Positions 34,018 through 42,520 of a stretch of DNA of 64,000 nucleotides are shown here, in pieces (position 1 is the stretch's first letter; every line of letters starts with the position of its first letter). Below the pieces are notes generated by a model, which was not told where the DNA came from, made no database searches, and saw nothing but the letters and a program-made list of their open reading frames with translations. A program made the position numbers and the translations under genes. Origin of the DNA: an uncultured Prevotellaceae bacterium (lineage in GTDB: Bacteria; Bacteroidota; Bacteroidia; Bacteroidales; Bacteroidaceae); assembly GCA_902800495.1 (NCBI GenBank), contig CADCET010000001.1, forward strand, positions 57,260-121,259. The letters are read 5' to 3'.

Positions 34018-34476
34018 TTATTGTTCTTTCTGCTTTTTGTGGATATAGCGGATTTTGGCGCAAAGCACGTCGAAGCATGTCTGCAGCGAGTCGCGCCGCA
34101 CGCGCGTCTTCGTCAGCATGGTCAGTTCTTCGGGTGTGGCGCGCAGTTCCTGCTTGTCTTTCTCCACTTTCTGCTTTTGGTATTCGTAGTCGTGCTTCAC
34201 GGCTTGCAGCATACTGTCGACCCTCGACAGCTCCTCCTGCGACCGCTTCAGTTCGATGTTCTGTTGCAGCCGCAGGGCCTGCTTGCGGGTCTCGATGGCT
34301 CCGGGATAGGTCTTGCGCAGCGAGTCGATGACGATGAGGGCGCGGTCGTAGCGCTGCTCGTCGAACAGCTGTCCTGCCCGTTCCAGCATCCTCGCTGCCT
34401 CCTGTTGCTTGGCATCCTGGCAGGCGGTAAGGAGTATCACCAGCATAAGGATGGCGACTGTCGTCAGTTTTCTCAT
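34018..34476 (-). CDS. Small coiled-coil lipoprotein
   Basis: 152 residues with lipobox LLTAC (Cys19). A TPR-like helix pair (AARMLERAGQLFDEQRYDRA) is followed by a long charged helical stretch (LKRSQEELSRVDSMLQAVKH and on) likely to form a coiled coil, and a basic end. Unknown function. It begins 10 bp after the PAP2 gene on the same strand, suggesting an envelope-related pair. Confidence 0.75.
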   Translation of the reverse strand: MRKLTTVAILMLVILLTACQDAKQQEAARMLERAGQLFDEQRYDRALIVIDSLRKTYPGAIETRKQALRLQQNIELKRSQEELSRVDSMLQAVKHDYEYQKQKVEKDKQELRATPEELTMLTKTRVRRDSLQTCFDVLCAKIRYIHKKQKEQ

Positions 34477-34486
34477 AGTCAGTCAG

Positions 34487-36295
34487 TTAGAAGTTGACGG
34501 AAAACGAGAGTCCGAGCGTGACGTAGTTCATGACTTTCTCCTTCTTGAAGAAGACCGGCTCCATCAGCGGCGACTCTTCTGACAGCAGCTCTACGATGCC
34601 ATAGGCATTCTCGGTCAGGCTGCTCTTCAGGTAGTGGTAGGGGTCATACTTCATGTTGAACTTCTTCTTGGAGTAGTCGTAGTCGACGAAGAGCTTCCAG
34701 GAAAAGTTCGACTTATAGCGGTAAGTGAGCGACAGTCCCGTACCCCACGAGGTGGCACTCTCGGCACCGATGGTCAGGTAGTCCCAGTCGTCGGTGTAGG
34801 TCTGGCCGGTGGAGATGGGGTATTTTAGGTAGCTCTTGTTGACATCCAGCTCGCCGTTTTCAATGTAGATACCATATTTAATGTCCTTCACGTAGCCCTC
34901 GGCGTGTCCGTCAATATCAAGTTCCTGCGTGAACGAACGGCCGATGAGCAGTTTGCTGCCTAAGGCGAAGTGGTCATTCAGGGGCAGGTTGAAGTAGAGG
35001 CCCACACTGGCGGTGAACTCGGTCAGGTGGTCGCTTTCTACGACGCCATTAGACTGGGTGATGGGTGAGCCGTCCTTCAGGGCTGCCTCATAGAACTCGT
35101 CGCTGAATCCGTAGATGTTGCCGACAGCTGTTCCCCAGGCAGCCAATGAGGATTCGCTCACCAGCTCCGTATATTTACCAAACGAACGGGCCGACATGGC
35201 ACGCACACGGAGTCGGCCACCGGCACCAACGTATTTGTTGAAGAAGTAGGCACCCTCGGCGTCCACCACCGTAGCAGCGCGGAACTTCACGTTAGGGTTC
35301 TCCTCGTCGTCCACGTCGGCTTCTATGTCGTAGCCCTTATACATGTCTTCATATTTCTCTTTGTCCACTATGTCGTCTGCCGTAAAGTCGATGCCCTTGC
35401 TGCCCAGGCCCAAGCCCATGGAGATGCTGAAGAACGACGGGTCGTTGAAGTCGGCCTCCAGATTGTTGCGCAGCAGTCCCTTGCCCTTGAAGAGCACGTC
35501 GCTCAGGGCATAGCCCAGCTCGGTAGACATGATACCGATGCCGGCACCCGACATCACGTCGCTGATCCAGTGGCGGTTGTTCAGGATACGCATCACACCC
35601 GTTGCCGTGGCTACACCGTAGCCGGCTACCGAGAACCACGGTGAACGTGTCAGACCGTACTCCTTATGTAATAAGGTGGCACCCACAAACGAGGTGGCCG
35701 TATGGCCCGAAGGCCAGGAGTTGGCCGAAGAGCCGTCGGGGCGCATTTCCTTGGCGGTGTACTTGATGCCGTTGACGAAGCCCGCCATGATACCGTACGA
35801 CATGGCGGCACTGGCCAGCAGGCGGGGCCAGTCGCTGCGGCCTTCCACGCCGGCCAGCTTCAGGCCTACCGTTACGGCGGGGCCGAAGTACTGCGTGTAG
35901 TCGTCGATACCCGTCTTGAAGTTTGTCAGCAACTGCGTGTTCTCCTTGGCGTCCTTGTTGTTCACGCGGAACATGGCCTTGTCGCCCTTGACAGCCCATC
36001 CGGCAATAAACAGGGGAACGCCGACGAACGTCAGGTCGTCCATCACCTTGAAGGGCTTCACGTCGGGGTTGGTCTTCGTCTTGAAGAAGTCGAAGTCGCC
36101 GAAGCTCCTCTCTGTCTCCGTCGGGTTGTAGCTCACTGTCCGTGCAAAGGGGTTGTCGTTGATCTTCACCAGCTGCGGAGTCATCTCCGGAGCAACGAGT
36201 TTCAGCGGTTCCGTGTCGATGGTGTTACCGGCTGTCGCCCATAATGTCGTCGCAGCGCACATCATGGCAAATAAGAATAATCTCTTCATAGACAT
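34487..36295 (-). CDS. PAP2-superfamily phosphatase with a C-terminal outer-membrane-like domain
   Basis: 602 residues. A signal peptide (ending near LWATA) is followed by a PAP2 domain with all three signatures: K178x6R185P, PSGH at 195-198 and R236x5H242x3D246. The second half (about 290-602) is rich in alternating beta strands and ends VTLGLSFSVNF with a terminal Phe, the pattern of an outer-membrane barrel. This suggests a lipid phosphatase tethered at or in the outer membrane, perhaps acting on lipid A or phospholipids; the substrate is unknown. A -7 box lies at 36337-36344. Confidence 0.85.
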   Translation of the reverse strand: MSMKRLFLFAMMCAATTLWATAGNTIDTEPLKLVAPEMTPQLVKINDNPFARTVSYNPTETERSFGDFDFFKTKTNPDVKPFKVMDDLTFVGVPLFIAGWAVKGDKAMFRVNNKDAKENTQLLTNFKTGIDDYTQYFGPAVTVGLKLAGVEGRSDWPRLLASAAMSYGIMAGFVNGIKYTAKEMRPDGSSANSWPSGHTATSFVGATLLHKEYGLTRSPWFSVAGYGVATATGVMRILNNRHWISDVMSGAGIGIMSTELGYALSDVLFKGKGLLRNNLEADFNDPSFFSISMGLGLGSKGIDFTADDIVDKEKYEDMYKGYDIEADVDDEENPNVKFRAATVVDAEGAYFFNKYVGAGGRLRVRAMSARSFGKYTELVSESSLAAWGTAVGNIYGFSDEFYEAALKDGSPITQSNGVVESDHLTEFTASVGLYFNLPLNDHFALGSKLLIGRSFTQELDIDGHAEGYVKDIKYGIYIENGELDVNKSYLKYPISTGQTYTDDWDYLTIGAESATSWGTGLSLTYRYKSNFSWKLFVDYDYSKKKFNMKYDPYHYLKSSLTENAYGIVELLSEESPLMEPVFFKKEKVMNYVTLGLSFSVNF

Positions 36296-36336
36296 AATAT
36301 TTTAATCCATTTCGTTTGCAAATCGCATTTCGTTTG

Positions 36337-36344
36337 CAAAGTTA
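36337..36344 (-). promoter_or_regulatory. -7 box of the PAP2 gene
   Basis: TAACTTTG on the minus strand, 41 bp before the start codon. Confidence 0.5.
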
Positions 36345-36426
36345 CAGATTTTTTTCGATATATTAATGCTTTCAGCCGTTTTTTTGTAATATTTGTCCAA
36401 TTTGACAGGAATAAGACTCTTGTTTC

Positions 36427-36588
36427 GGAAAACAATTAGAAAGAATAAGAAATAATCTGTTCCAATAATTAGAGTTTATTTTGAAACGAATTGCCATAAT
36501 AATCCGTAATTTTCATAATTAATTACGAGCAATTACGGATAATTACGATAATTAGTTTCAAAAAAATAATTCTTTCTAATTGTTTTCC
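36427..36588. repeat. AT-rich element with perfect 20-bp terminal inverted repeats
   Basis: GGAAAACAATTAGAAAGAAT at 36427-36446 is exactly complementary to 36569-36588. The 120-bp interior carries further hairpins (ATTACGGATAATTACG type). Blocks of it recur in reverse orientation at 38390-38549. This element fills most of the 36296-36663 gap; no gene is seen there. Confidence 0.85.
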
Positions 36589-36625
36589 CCCCAAATAAAG
36601 GACGGCGTATTGTTTTCTTGCTCGC

Positions 36626-36666
36626 CTGTCGGCTCAAAATCTTTTAAATCTTAAAATCTTTGTTCA
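36626..36666 (+). repeat. Left arm of a perfect 41-bp inverted repeat around the PI-PLC gene
   Basis: Identical, reverse-complemented, to 38573-38613. It starts CTGTCGGCTCAAAATC and its last three bases are the stop codon of the PI-PLC-like gene. Confidence 0.92.
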
Positions 36667-38220
36667 CTCGTCGCGGCTGTTTTGTCGGATGACGGCATCC
36701 ACCAGCTTCATGCCCGCGGTATGGTAGAGTTTTGTCGCCGAGTAGTCGGGACTCTCATCCATGCCGGCAAAGTCCATGTAGATGATGCCTACCGAACCCT
36801 TGTGACTGTTTAGCCAGTCTACGGCCTTCTGGTTGGTGCTTTCGGCATTCTTGCGGTAGTTGTCTGAGAACGGCCCGTCGATATAGGCCGACGGATAGTT
36901 GATGACCCATGCCGGTCTGTCGGCTGTCATGTCGCGCTCCACGGCAGCCTCCAGCATCCTGATGAGTGCCTGGTCTTTGTTGATGCGGCTGATGTCCTGC
37001 CAGTAGTCCTGTACCCAGAGCGGTGTCTCGTTGCCGTCGGCGGCGGTGATGTGGCCTTGCTGCTGCTTCTCTAACGCCGCATCATATCCCCAGCCGTAGC
37101 AGTAGCCGCCGAGCGGCTTGTCGGCATACACCTGTTTCGAGAGCATCAGCACCTTGCCGCGCATCTCGCCAACGGTGAGGCGTGCCTTGAAGTCGGCAAA
37201 GAGGCTCTTCAGTTCGGCGCTGTTGACCAGTGCGTTGAAGTCCCTGCCCCAGGCGTCCTTGTGCCGGGTGTTGCTCAGGTCGACGGTCACGATGCAGAAC
37301 TCCGTGGGATTGTCAGCCATGAACTGCTTCAGCGTCTTGAAGAAGTCGCCGACGTACATCTTCGTACCGGCAATGCCGTGACTGCAGCGCAGCACGTAGG
37401 TAGTGCCGTCGAGGTCGTGTTCCGGTCGCAGGTCGAAGACGCGCATACCTATTTTCAGCTGTTCGCTGATGGTCAGGTCCTGGCACTTGGCCGTCATCTC
37501 GAAGATGAAGCTCATGTAGGGGTTGTGCCAGCCCTCAGCCGTACAGGCGTCGTGGCTGCCGGGCAGCGAGAGGTCGGCCACGAGGCGGTCGTCGCTCAGC
37601 TCCTTCATCCACCGGCTGTTGTCCACGCCTTTGGGTTTGTAGTCGGCAACGTCGTATTTCTCTTGCTGCTGCTGACTGCCGTTCCGCTCCAGCAGCGCGT
37701 TCAGTGCCTCCTGCGTCTCCTCGTCGGCCCGTTGCAGTTGCAGTGTCTGTCCGTCGATGCCTTTCGCCGTTATCACGCCGTTGGCAAAGCCCGCCTGCCA
37801 GCTCTTCGGATACGTCTGTCCGAAGTCGTTGGCCAGCGTCATGCTTACCTGTCCGTCTGCTGTAGAGGTGTAGTTGAACTGTCCGTAGCCCAGACTGCCT
37901 TGCACTATGACCGGTTCCAGGTCGTCCTGGTAGAAGAAGCAGCGCTGCAGCGAGCCGGTGCCCTCCGCCTTGAAGTCATAGATGTCGATGACCATGTCGT
38001 AGCTGGCCCTTCTGCTGTTGCCGTCTTCCGACACGGCCACGCCCGTAGCGTCGTAGGCGCAGTACCACGTGCCCCGCAGCTGTTCTGCCAGCGGGCCGGG
38101 ACCGGCGGGGGCGGGGGTGTCGTCGTCGTCGCTACACGACGACAGCAGTACGATGCTGCTGACCATGAGGGTGAGCAGTCCTTTGAGGCCGAAGCCTCCC
38201 AGTATTCCATTCATTTTCAT
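36664..38220 (-). CDS. PI-PLC-domain lipoprotein
   Basis: 518 residues from the ATG at 38220, chosen because an AAGGAG-type ribosome site lies about 11 bp upstream and a clean lipoprotein signal follows (lipobox LSSC, Cys29, then DDDD). Residues about 45-165 are a beta-rich domain; from about 210 comes a phosphatidylinositol-specific phospholipase C-like barrel with the two expected histidines, His223 in GSHDA and His281 in RCSHGI. Such enzymes cleave phosphoinositides or GPI-type lipids; as a surface lipoprotein it could act on host or own lipids. The whole gene is bracketed by 41-bp inverted repeats. Confidence 0.85.
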   Translation of the reverse strand: MKMNGILGGFGLKGLLTLMVSSIVLLSSCSDDDDTPAPAGPGPLAEQLRGTWYCAYDATGVAVSEDGNSRRASYDMVIDIYDFKAEGTGSLQRCFFYQDDLEPVIVQGSLGYGQFNYTSTADGQVSMTLANDFGQTYPKSWQAGFANGVITAKGIDGQTLQLQRADEETQEALNALLERNGSQQQQEKYDVADYKPKGVDNSRWMKELSDDRLVADLSLPGSHDACTAEGWHNPYMSFIFEMTAKCQDLTISEQLKIGMRVFDLRPEHDLDGTTYVLRCSHGIAGTKMYVGDFFKTLKQFMADNPTEFCIVTVDLSNTRHKDAWGRDFNALVNSAELKSLFADFKARLTVGEMRGKVLMLSKQVYADKPLGGYCYGWGYDAALEKQQQGHITAADGNETPLWVQDYWQDISRINKDQALIRMLEAAVERDMTADRPAWVINYPSAYIDGPFSDNYRKNAESTNQKAVDWLNSHKGSVGIIYMDFAGMDESPDYSATKLYHTAGMKLVDAVIRQNSRDE

Positions 38221-38389
38221 ATAGCTTATCTCCTTTTTGTAATTGTTGAACGACACTTCTGTTTATTCTTTTATTAAACGACAATTTCCTTATTTTATTT
38301 TGAAGACGACTTATATAATTGAATTTTTCCTCCCTTCTCTTTGCAACCACTAATTTCACTAATTTCACTAATTTGCTACGCGCAGTGCT

Positions 38390-38549
38390 CCGTAATTATT
38401 ATTATGGAAATTACGGCCAAAATTATGATTATTACGTCAATTCGTTTCCCAACAAATGCCCTGGGCTTATTATTTCTAATTTGTCGATACAGCTTTATTT
38501 CTAATTGTTGGAACAGATTATTCAAATTCTTTCTCATTGTTTTCCGATA
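38390..38549. repeat. Related AT-rich element, reverse orientation
   Basis: Read on the minus strand it shares blocks in order with 36427-36588: CGGAAAACAAT-AGAAAGAAT, AATAATCTGTTCCAA-AATTAGA and GAAACGAATTG. It is otherwise diverged and has an extra internal stretch. No gene is seen in 38257-38798. Confidence 0.7.
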
Positions 38550-38572
38550 CAAATTACGGCAGTTTTTTGTAA

Positions 38573-38613
38573 TGAACAAAGATTTTAAGATTTAAAAGAT
38601 TTTGAGCCGACAG
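38573..38613 (-). repeat. Right arm of the perfect 41-bp inverted repeat
   Basis: Perfect reverse complement of 36626-36666. A third, partial and direct match (AATCTTAAAATCTTTGTT) lies at 38716-38733. Confidence 0.92.
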
Positions 38614-38798
38614 ACGACCAGCGTTTGCGGCGAAACTCGTGAAATTAATTATAATTCGTTCAATTAGCAACTTAGTGGTTGAAAAGAAAAGCGTCTGACT
38701 GGGCTCCTAATCTTTTTAATCTTAAAATCTTTGTTAATTATCAATTGTGAATTTGTTAATTGTACACGTGCGCGCGCGTATATAGAGGATTGCAGTGT

Positions 38799-39166
38799 GG
38801 TGACACCTCTAACACCAAAGCTGATTATCAGTAGGTTAGCGAAGATTTTGCCCGCACCAATGGTCGCACCAATGCCCACACCAAGTGGCGCACCAACCAT
38901 TCCCAAAATGTTTCACGACAAAGCCGAAAATTTCGCGGCCTCTCGCAAAAATTTCACGGCCTTACAGAAAAATCTCACGGCCTCTCGTAAATGTTTCACG
39001 GTTGGCCACTATTCTTGCCTTTTTCTTGGCAGGCGTCTCCTTGCGTCGCCGAGCGCCCTGGTGTCACCTTTGGTGTCACCTTTGGTGTCACCTTTGGTGC
39101 GACTTAGCTCTCAAAAACGGCCACTGATTTTCAGGTAGTTAAGTGTCAGGTGTAAGAGGTGTCACC
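38799..39166. repeat. Long palindromic repeat, copy B
   Basis: Ends GGTGACACCTCTAACACC and GGTGTAAGAGGTGTCACC are mirror images, followed inward by CTGATTATCAG and CTGATTTTCAG. Inner 9-mers of the GGTCGCACC type are on the left, with three GGTGTCACC plus GGTGCGACT on the right. The core has 21-bp units TTTCGCGGCCTCTCGCAAAAA, TTTCACGGCCTTACAG... and TCTCACGGCCTCTCGT.... It lies between the PI-PLC and cca genes. Confidence 0.85.
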
Positions 39167-39222
39167 AACTTTTTTTTTCTACAATTTGTAGTGTACAAGG
39201 GCAACTCGTTTCAAAATAAACT

Positions 39223-40920
39223 CTAATTATTTTTTCTAATCAGTCCCATCTCGCGGGCCTTCTCTATCAGCAGCTGCATGAGGGGTTCGCGCTCGTTCTC
39301 CACCTTGTTGTCGAGGACGGCGTCTTTGAGAGTCTGTTTCAGTGTGCCCACCTCGCGGCTCGGCTTCAGGTTGAAGAGCGCCATGATCTCGTTGCCGTCG
39401 ATGACGGGCTGCAGGAGTCGTTTGTAGTCCTTCTCCTTCAGGTCCGTCAGTTTCTCGCGCACCATACGGAAGTTCTCGAGGAACATCTTCTTCCTCACCT
39501 CGTTCTTGCTGGTGATGTCCGCCTCGCAGAGCGTCATGAGGTCGTCGATGTCGTCGCCGGCATCGTTCAGCAGTCGCCGCACGGCGCTGTCGGTCACCTC
39601 GCTATCGGCAATGGCCTGTGGGCGCATGTGCAGGTCTACTAACTTCTGTACATACTTCATCTCGGCCCCCATCGGCAGCTTCAGCCGACGGAAAATCTCG
39701 GGCACCATCTTCGCTCCGATATAATTATGGTTGTGGAACGTCCAGCCAATCGCCGGTTCCCACCGCTTCGACCGCGTCTTACCGATGTCGTGGAGTAGGG
39801 CGGCCCAGCGCAAATAGAGACCCTCCAGACCCACCCCCGGCCCCTCCCTATAAGGGAGGGGAGTAGATACTTCTTTCGCTGATTTGTCACCAACAGGGAG
39901 GGGAGGATATACGTTTTCCCGAGCACCCCCGCCATCAAGGTAATCACTCCCCTCCCTCACAGGGAGGGGCCGGGGGAGGGTCTGTAGGGTCTGCTGGGTC
40001 TTTTGTGTCTGCTGGGTCTTTACCACATTTTCGAGTACTTCGAGTGTATGGTAGAAGTTGTTCTTGTGTGCCCGTCCGTTCTTCTGCTCTACGATGTCGA
40101 GGGCGGAGAGTTCGGGCAGGATGATGTTCAGCAGACCGGAGCGCTGCAGGTCGACGAAGCCCTTGCTGGGGTGGGGCGACATGATAATCTTGTTCAGCTC
40201 CACCTCTATGCGCTCGCCACTGACAATCTTGATGCGGTCGGCCATGCGCTCCAGGGCCTCGAAGGTCTCGTCCTCTATCTGGAAGTTCAGCTGTGTGGCG
40301 AAGCGTATGCAGCGCATCATGCGCAGTGGGTCGTCGCTGAAGGTGATGCCCGGTTCCAGAGGTGTGGCGATGATGCCGTCCTCGAGGTCGGCCAGGCCGT
40401 TGAACGGGTCGACGAGTTCGCCGAAGCGGTCGCTGTTCAGGCAGATGGCCATGGCGTTGATGGTGAAGTCGCGACGGTTCTGGTCGTCCTCCAACGTGCC
40501 GTCTTCGACGATGGGCTTGCGCGAGTCGTGGCTGTAGCTCTCCTTACGGGCGCCGACGAATTCGACTTCTATCTCCTCTTTCGCCCCCGCAGAGTATTCT
40601 CTCTCCTCTCTCCTCTCTCCTCTCTCCTCTTTCAAACCTCCTCTCTCCTCTTTAAACTTCACCTGTGCCGTTCCGAAATTCTTGAATACCGAGAGGTGGG
40701 CGCGTCGGCCGAGCATACGCTTCAGTTCCTTAGCCACCTCAATGCCGCTACCCACGACGACGACGTCGATGTCGTTGGAGGGCCGTTCAAGGAAGATGTC
40801 ACGGACATAGCCGCCGACGACATAGCACTCAACGCCGAGTCGGTCGGCAGCCTCGCTGATCTGGTGGAATATCGGCTGGTCGAGAATCTCTGCCAGCTCC
40901 TCGTCTGAATATAGTTTCAT
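39223..40920 (-). CDS. cca: CCA tRNA nucleotidyltransferase / poly(A) polymerase family with HD domain, carrying two repeat insertions
   Basis: 565 residues. The class II nucleotidyltransferase head (VVGGYVRDIFLERPSNDIDV, residues about 34-53), the RRDFTINAMA motif and an HD domain (HDIGKTRSKRW) are clear. It adds or repairs the tRNA 3' CCA end; a poly(A) polymerase role cannot be excluded. Two stretches look foreign. Residues about 90-109 (Glu/Arg-rich) are encoded by a TCTCTCC microsatellite. Residues about 299-365 lie just before the HD motif and are encoded by a GGGTCTGCT-type repeat plus a GC-rich palindromic element. Core motifs are intact, so the enzyme is probably active. Confidence 0.9.
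   Translation of the reverse strand: MKLYSDEELAEILDQPIFHQISEAADRLGVECYVVGGYVRDIFLERPSNDIDVVVVGSGIEVAKELKRMLGRRAHLSVFKNFGTAQVKFKEERGGLKEERGERREEREYSAGAKEEIEVEFVGARKESYSHDSRKPIVEDGTLEDDQNRRDFTINAMAICLNSDRFGELVDPFNGLADLEDGIIATPLEPGITFSDDPLRMMRCIRFATQLNFQIEDETFEALERMADRIKIVSGERIEVELNKIIMSPHPSKGFVDLQRSGLLNIILPELSALDIVEQKNGRAHKNNFYHTLEVLENVVKTQQTQKTQQTLQTLPRPLPVREGSDYLDGGGARENVYPPLPVGDKSAKEVSTPLPYREGPGVGLEGLYLRWAALLHDIGKTRSKRWEPAIGWTFHNHNYIGAKMVPEIFRRLKLPMGAEMKYVQKLVDLHMRPQAIADSEVTDSAVRRLLNDAGDDIDDLMTLCEADITSKNEVRKKMFLENFRMVREKLTDLKEKDYKRLLQPVIDGNEIMALFNLKPSREVGTLKQTLKDAVLDNKVENEREPLMQLLIEKAREMGLIRKNN
39827..39983. repeat. GC-rich palindromic element inserted in cca
   Basis: Arms 39827-39863 and 39947-39983 are 37-bp reverse complements with three mismatches (AGACCCACCCCCGGCCCC...). 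Each carries its own CCCCTCCCT-nnn-AGGGAGGGG palindrome. In frame, it encodes LPRPLPVREG to STPLPYREGPGVGLEG. Next to it, 39984-40025 holds short GGGTCTGCTGGGTCTT repeats. Confidence 0.9.
40591..40652. repeat. TCTCTCC microsatellite inside cca
   Basis: Repeated TCTCTCC/TCCTCTCTCC units keep the frame and encode a Glu/Arg-rich stretch (EERGERREERE). Confidence 0.85.
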
Positions 40921-40940
40921 GATTTCTTACAATTCGGCTG

Positions 40941-40971
40941 CAAAGGTACACATTATCTATGAAAGTTCAAA
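40941..40971 (-). promoter_or_regulatory. Promoter of cca
   Basis: On the minus strand TTTG at 40968-40971 and TACCTTTG at 40941-40948, 19 nt apart. Confidence 0.7.
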
Positions 40972-41072
40972 ACTTTCGATAATTTTTCTCGATGTAACAT
41001 GGCGGCGGTTATTCTGTTATATGCAAAAAGAGGCCCGCTCAATAAACTTTGTTAAAATATACGTGCTGTGGT

Positions 41073-41102
41073 GTTGAGAAACGCTATTTTTTCGTACCTT
41101 TG
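41073..41102 (+). promoter_or_regulatory. Promoter of the efflux operon
   Basis: GTTG at 41073-41076 and TACCTTTG at 41095-41102, 18 nt apart, with a leader of about 70 nt before the adaptor gene. No operator for a local regulator is recognised and no regulator gene is adjacent. Confidence 0.65.
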
Positions 41103-41180
41103 CACGTTGAAAACTACACAAAGGGTTGTGGGTTTTCGCTGGAAATAGATATCAATAACAATTAAAGTGTAAAATAAAGT

Positions 41181-42347
41181 ATGGAAAAAAGCAAGATTTT
41201 AATGTTTGCGGCCTCTGCACTGTTGCTCGTTTCTTGCGGCGGTGGCGGCGGTCGCCCGACGTTCGGTGACAATGAGTTCCCCGTCGTGACGGTGGGTACG
41301 AGCAGCGCTTCGTCGCAGGCCACCTATCCTGCCTCTATCAAGGGTGTGCAGGACGTCCAGATCAGTCCGAAGATTGGCGGCTTCATTACCCGCATCAACG
41401 TGAAGGAAGGTCAGACCGTCAGTGCCGGACAGGTGTTGTTCGAGATTGACAACGCCACCTATCAGGCCCAGGTGCGTCAGGCCCAGGCCTCTGTCAATAC
41501 GGCGCAGGCCGCCTGCAATACCGCGAAGCTGAGCTACGAGAACTCTCAGAAATTGTTTGAGAATAAGGTAATCGGCGACTTCGAGCTGAAGTCGGCCACC
41601 AACCAGTATGAGCAGGCCAAGGCCGGACTGGCCCAGGCTCAGGCCGCCCTGGCTTCGGCCAAGGAGCAGCTGAGCTTCTGCTTTGTGAAGAGTCCTGCCT
41701 CCGGTGTGGTGGGCACGCTGCCCTTCAAGGTGGGTGCCCTGGTGGGTGCTCAGAACGTGCTGACCACGGTGTCGAACAACTCGTCGATGGAAGTCTACTT
41801 CTCGATGACCGAGAAAGACGCCCTGGAGATGTCGAAGAGCGGCGACGGTCTGTCGCAGCTGCCTGCCGTGCAGTTGCAGTTGGCCGACGGCACCATCTAC
41901 GGCCACGAGGGTAAGGTGACGAAGATGAGCGGCGTCATCGACCCGGCTACGGGTACGGTGCAGCTGATTGCCGTGTTCCCCAATGCCGAGAAGCTGCTGA
42001 AGAGCGGCGGCTCCGGAGCCATCGTCATTCCCCACGACAACAATTCGGCCATCGTCATCCCCCAGTCGTGCGTGTCGGAGGTGCAGGACAAGAAGTTTGT
42101 CTACACCCTGGGCAAGGACAACAAGGTGGCGTACACCGAGATTAAGGTGGCTCCACAGAACGACGGTAACAACTACGTCGTGACCGAGGGTCTGAAGGTT
42201 GGCGACAAATACGTCTCCAACGGCATCACGAAACTGAGCGACGGCATGGTCATCGTCCCCATCACCCAAGAGCGCTATAACCAGAAGATCAAGGAGCAGG
42301 TGAAGGAGATGAGTGCCGGCGACATTGTGGGAGCAATGAAAAAGTAG
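41181..42347 (+). CDS. RND efflux periplasmic adaptor lipoprotein
   Basis: 388 residues with lipobox LLVSC (Cys19) and a Gly-rich linker. The biotinyl-lipoyl-like hybrid motif (QISPKIGGFITRINVKEGQTVSAGQVLFEI), an alpha-helical hairpin rich in Ala/Gln and the beta-barrel domains are those of AcrA/MexA membrane-fusion proteins. It bridges the inner-membrane pump and the outer-membrane channel encoded next. It is the first gene of the operon; the gap to the pump gene is 173 bp of AATTTACAATTT-type low-complexity DNA. Confidence 0.93.
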   Translation: MEKSKILMFAASALLLVSCGGGGGRPTFGDNEFPVVTVGTSSASSQATYPASIKGVQDVQISPKIGGFITRINVKEGQTVSAGQVLFEIDNATYQAQVRQAQASVNTAQAACNTAKLSYENSQKLFENKVIGDFELKSATNQYEQAKAGLAQAQAALASAKEQLSFCFVKSPASGVVGTLPFKVGALVGAQNVLTTVSNNSSMEVYFSMTEKDALEMSKSGDGLSQLPAVQLQLADGTIYGHEGKVTKMSGVIDPATGTVQLIAVFPNAEKLLKSGGSGAIVIPHDNNSAIVIPQSCVSEVQDKKFVYTLGKDNKVAYTEIKVAPQNDGNNYVVTEGLKVGDKYVSNGITKLSDGMVIVPITQERYNQKIKEQVKEMSAGDIVGAMKK

Positions 42348-42520
42348 TAGCATTTACAATTTGACAATTTACAATTTACAATTGATTTGGCAATTGTCTT
42401 ATTTTTCAATTATATTGTCAATAAGCAAGTCGTTGCCAGGATGTTGTGGAGAGTAAATCGTCAAATTGGTAAATCGTTAAATAAATTGTAAATCGTAAAT
42501 TGTCAAAATAGTAAATCCCT

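Noticed and set aside
38885-39127. Open frames with ISRPLA-type heptads in repeat copy B
   Set aside because: They arise from the 21-bp unit length. No start signal is visible and the frame includes the arm palindromes. Kept only as a finding about period.
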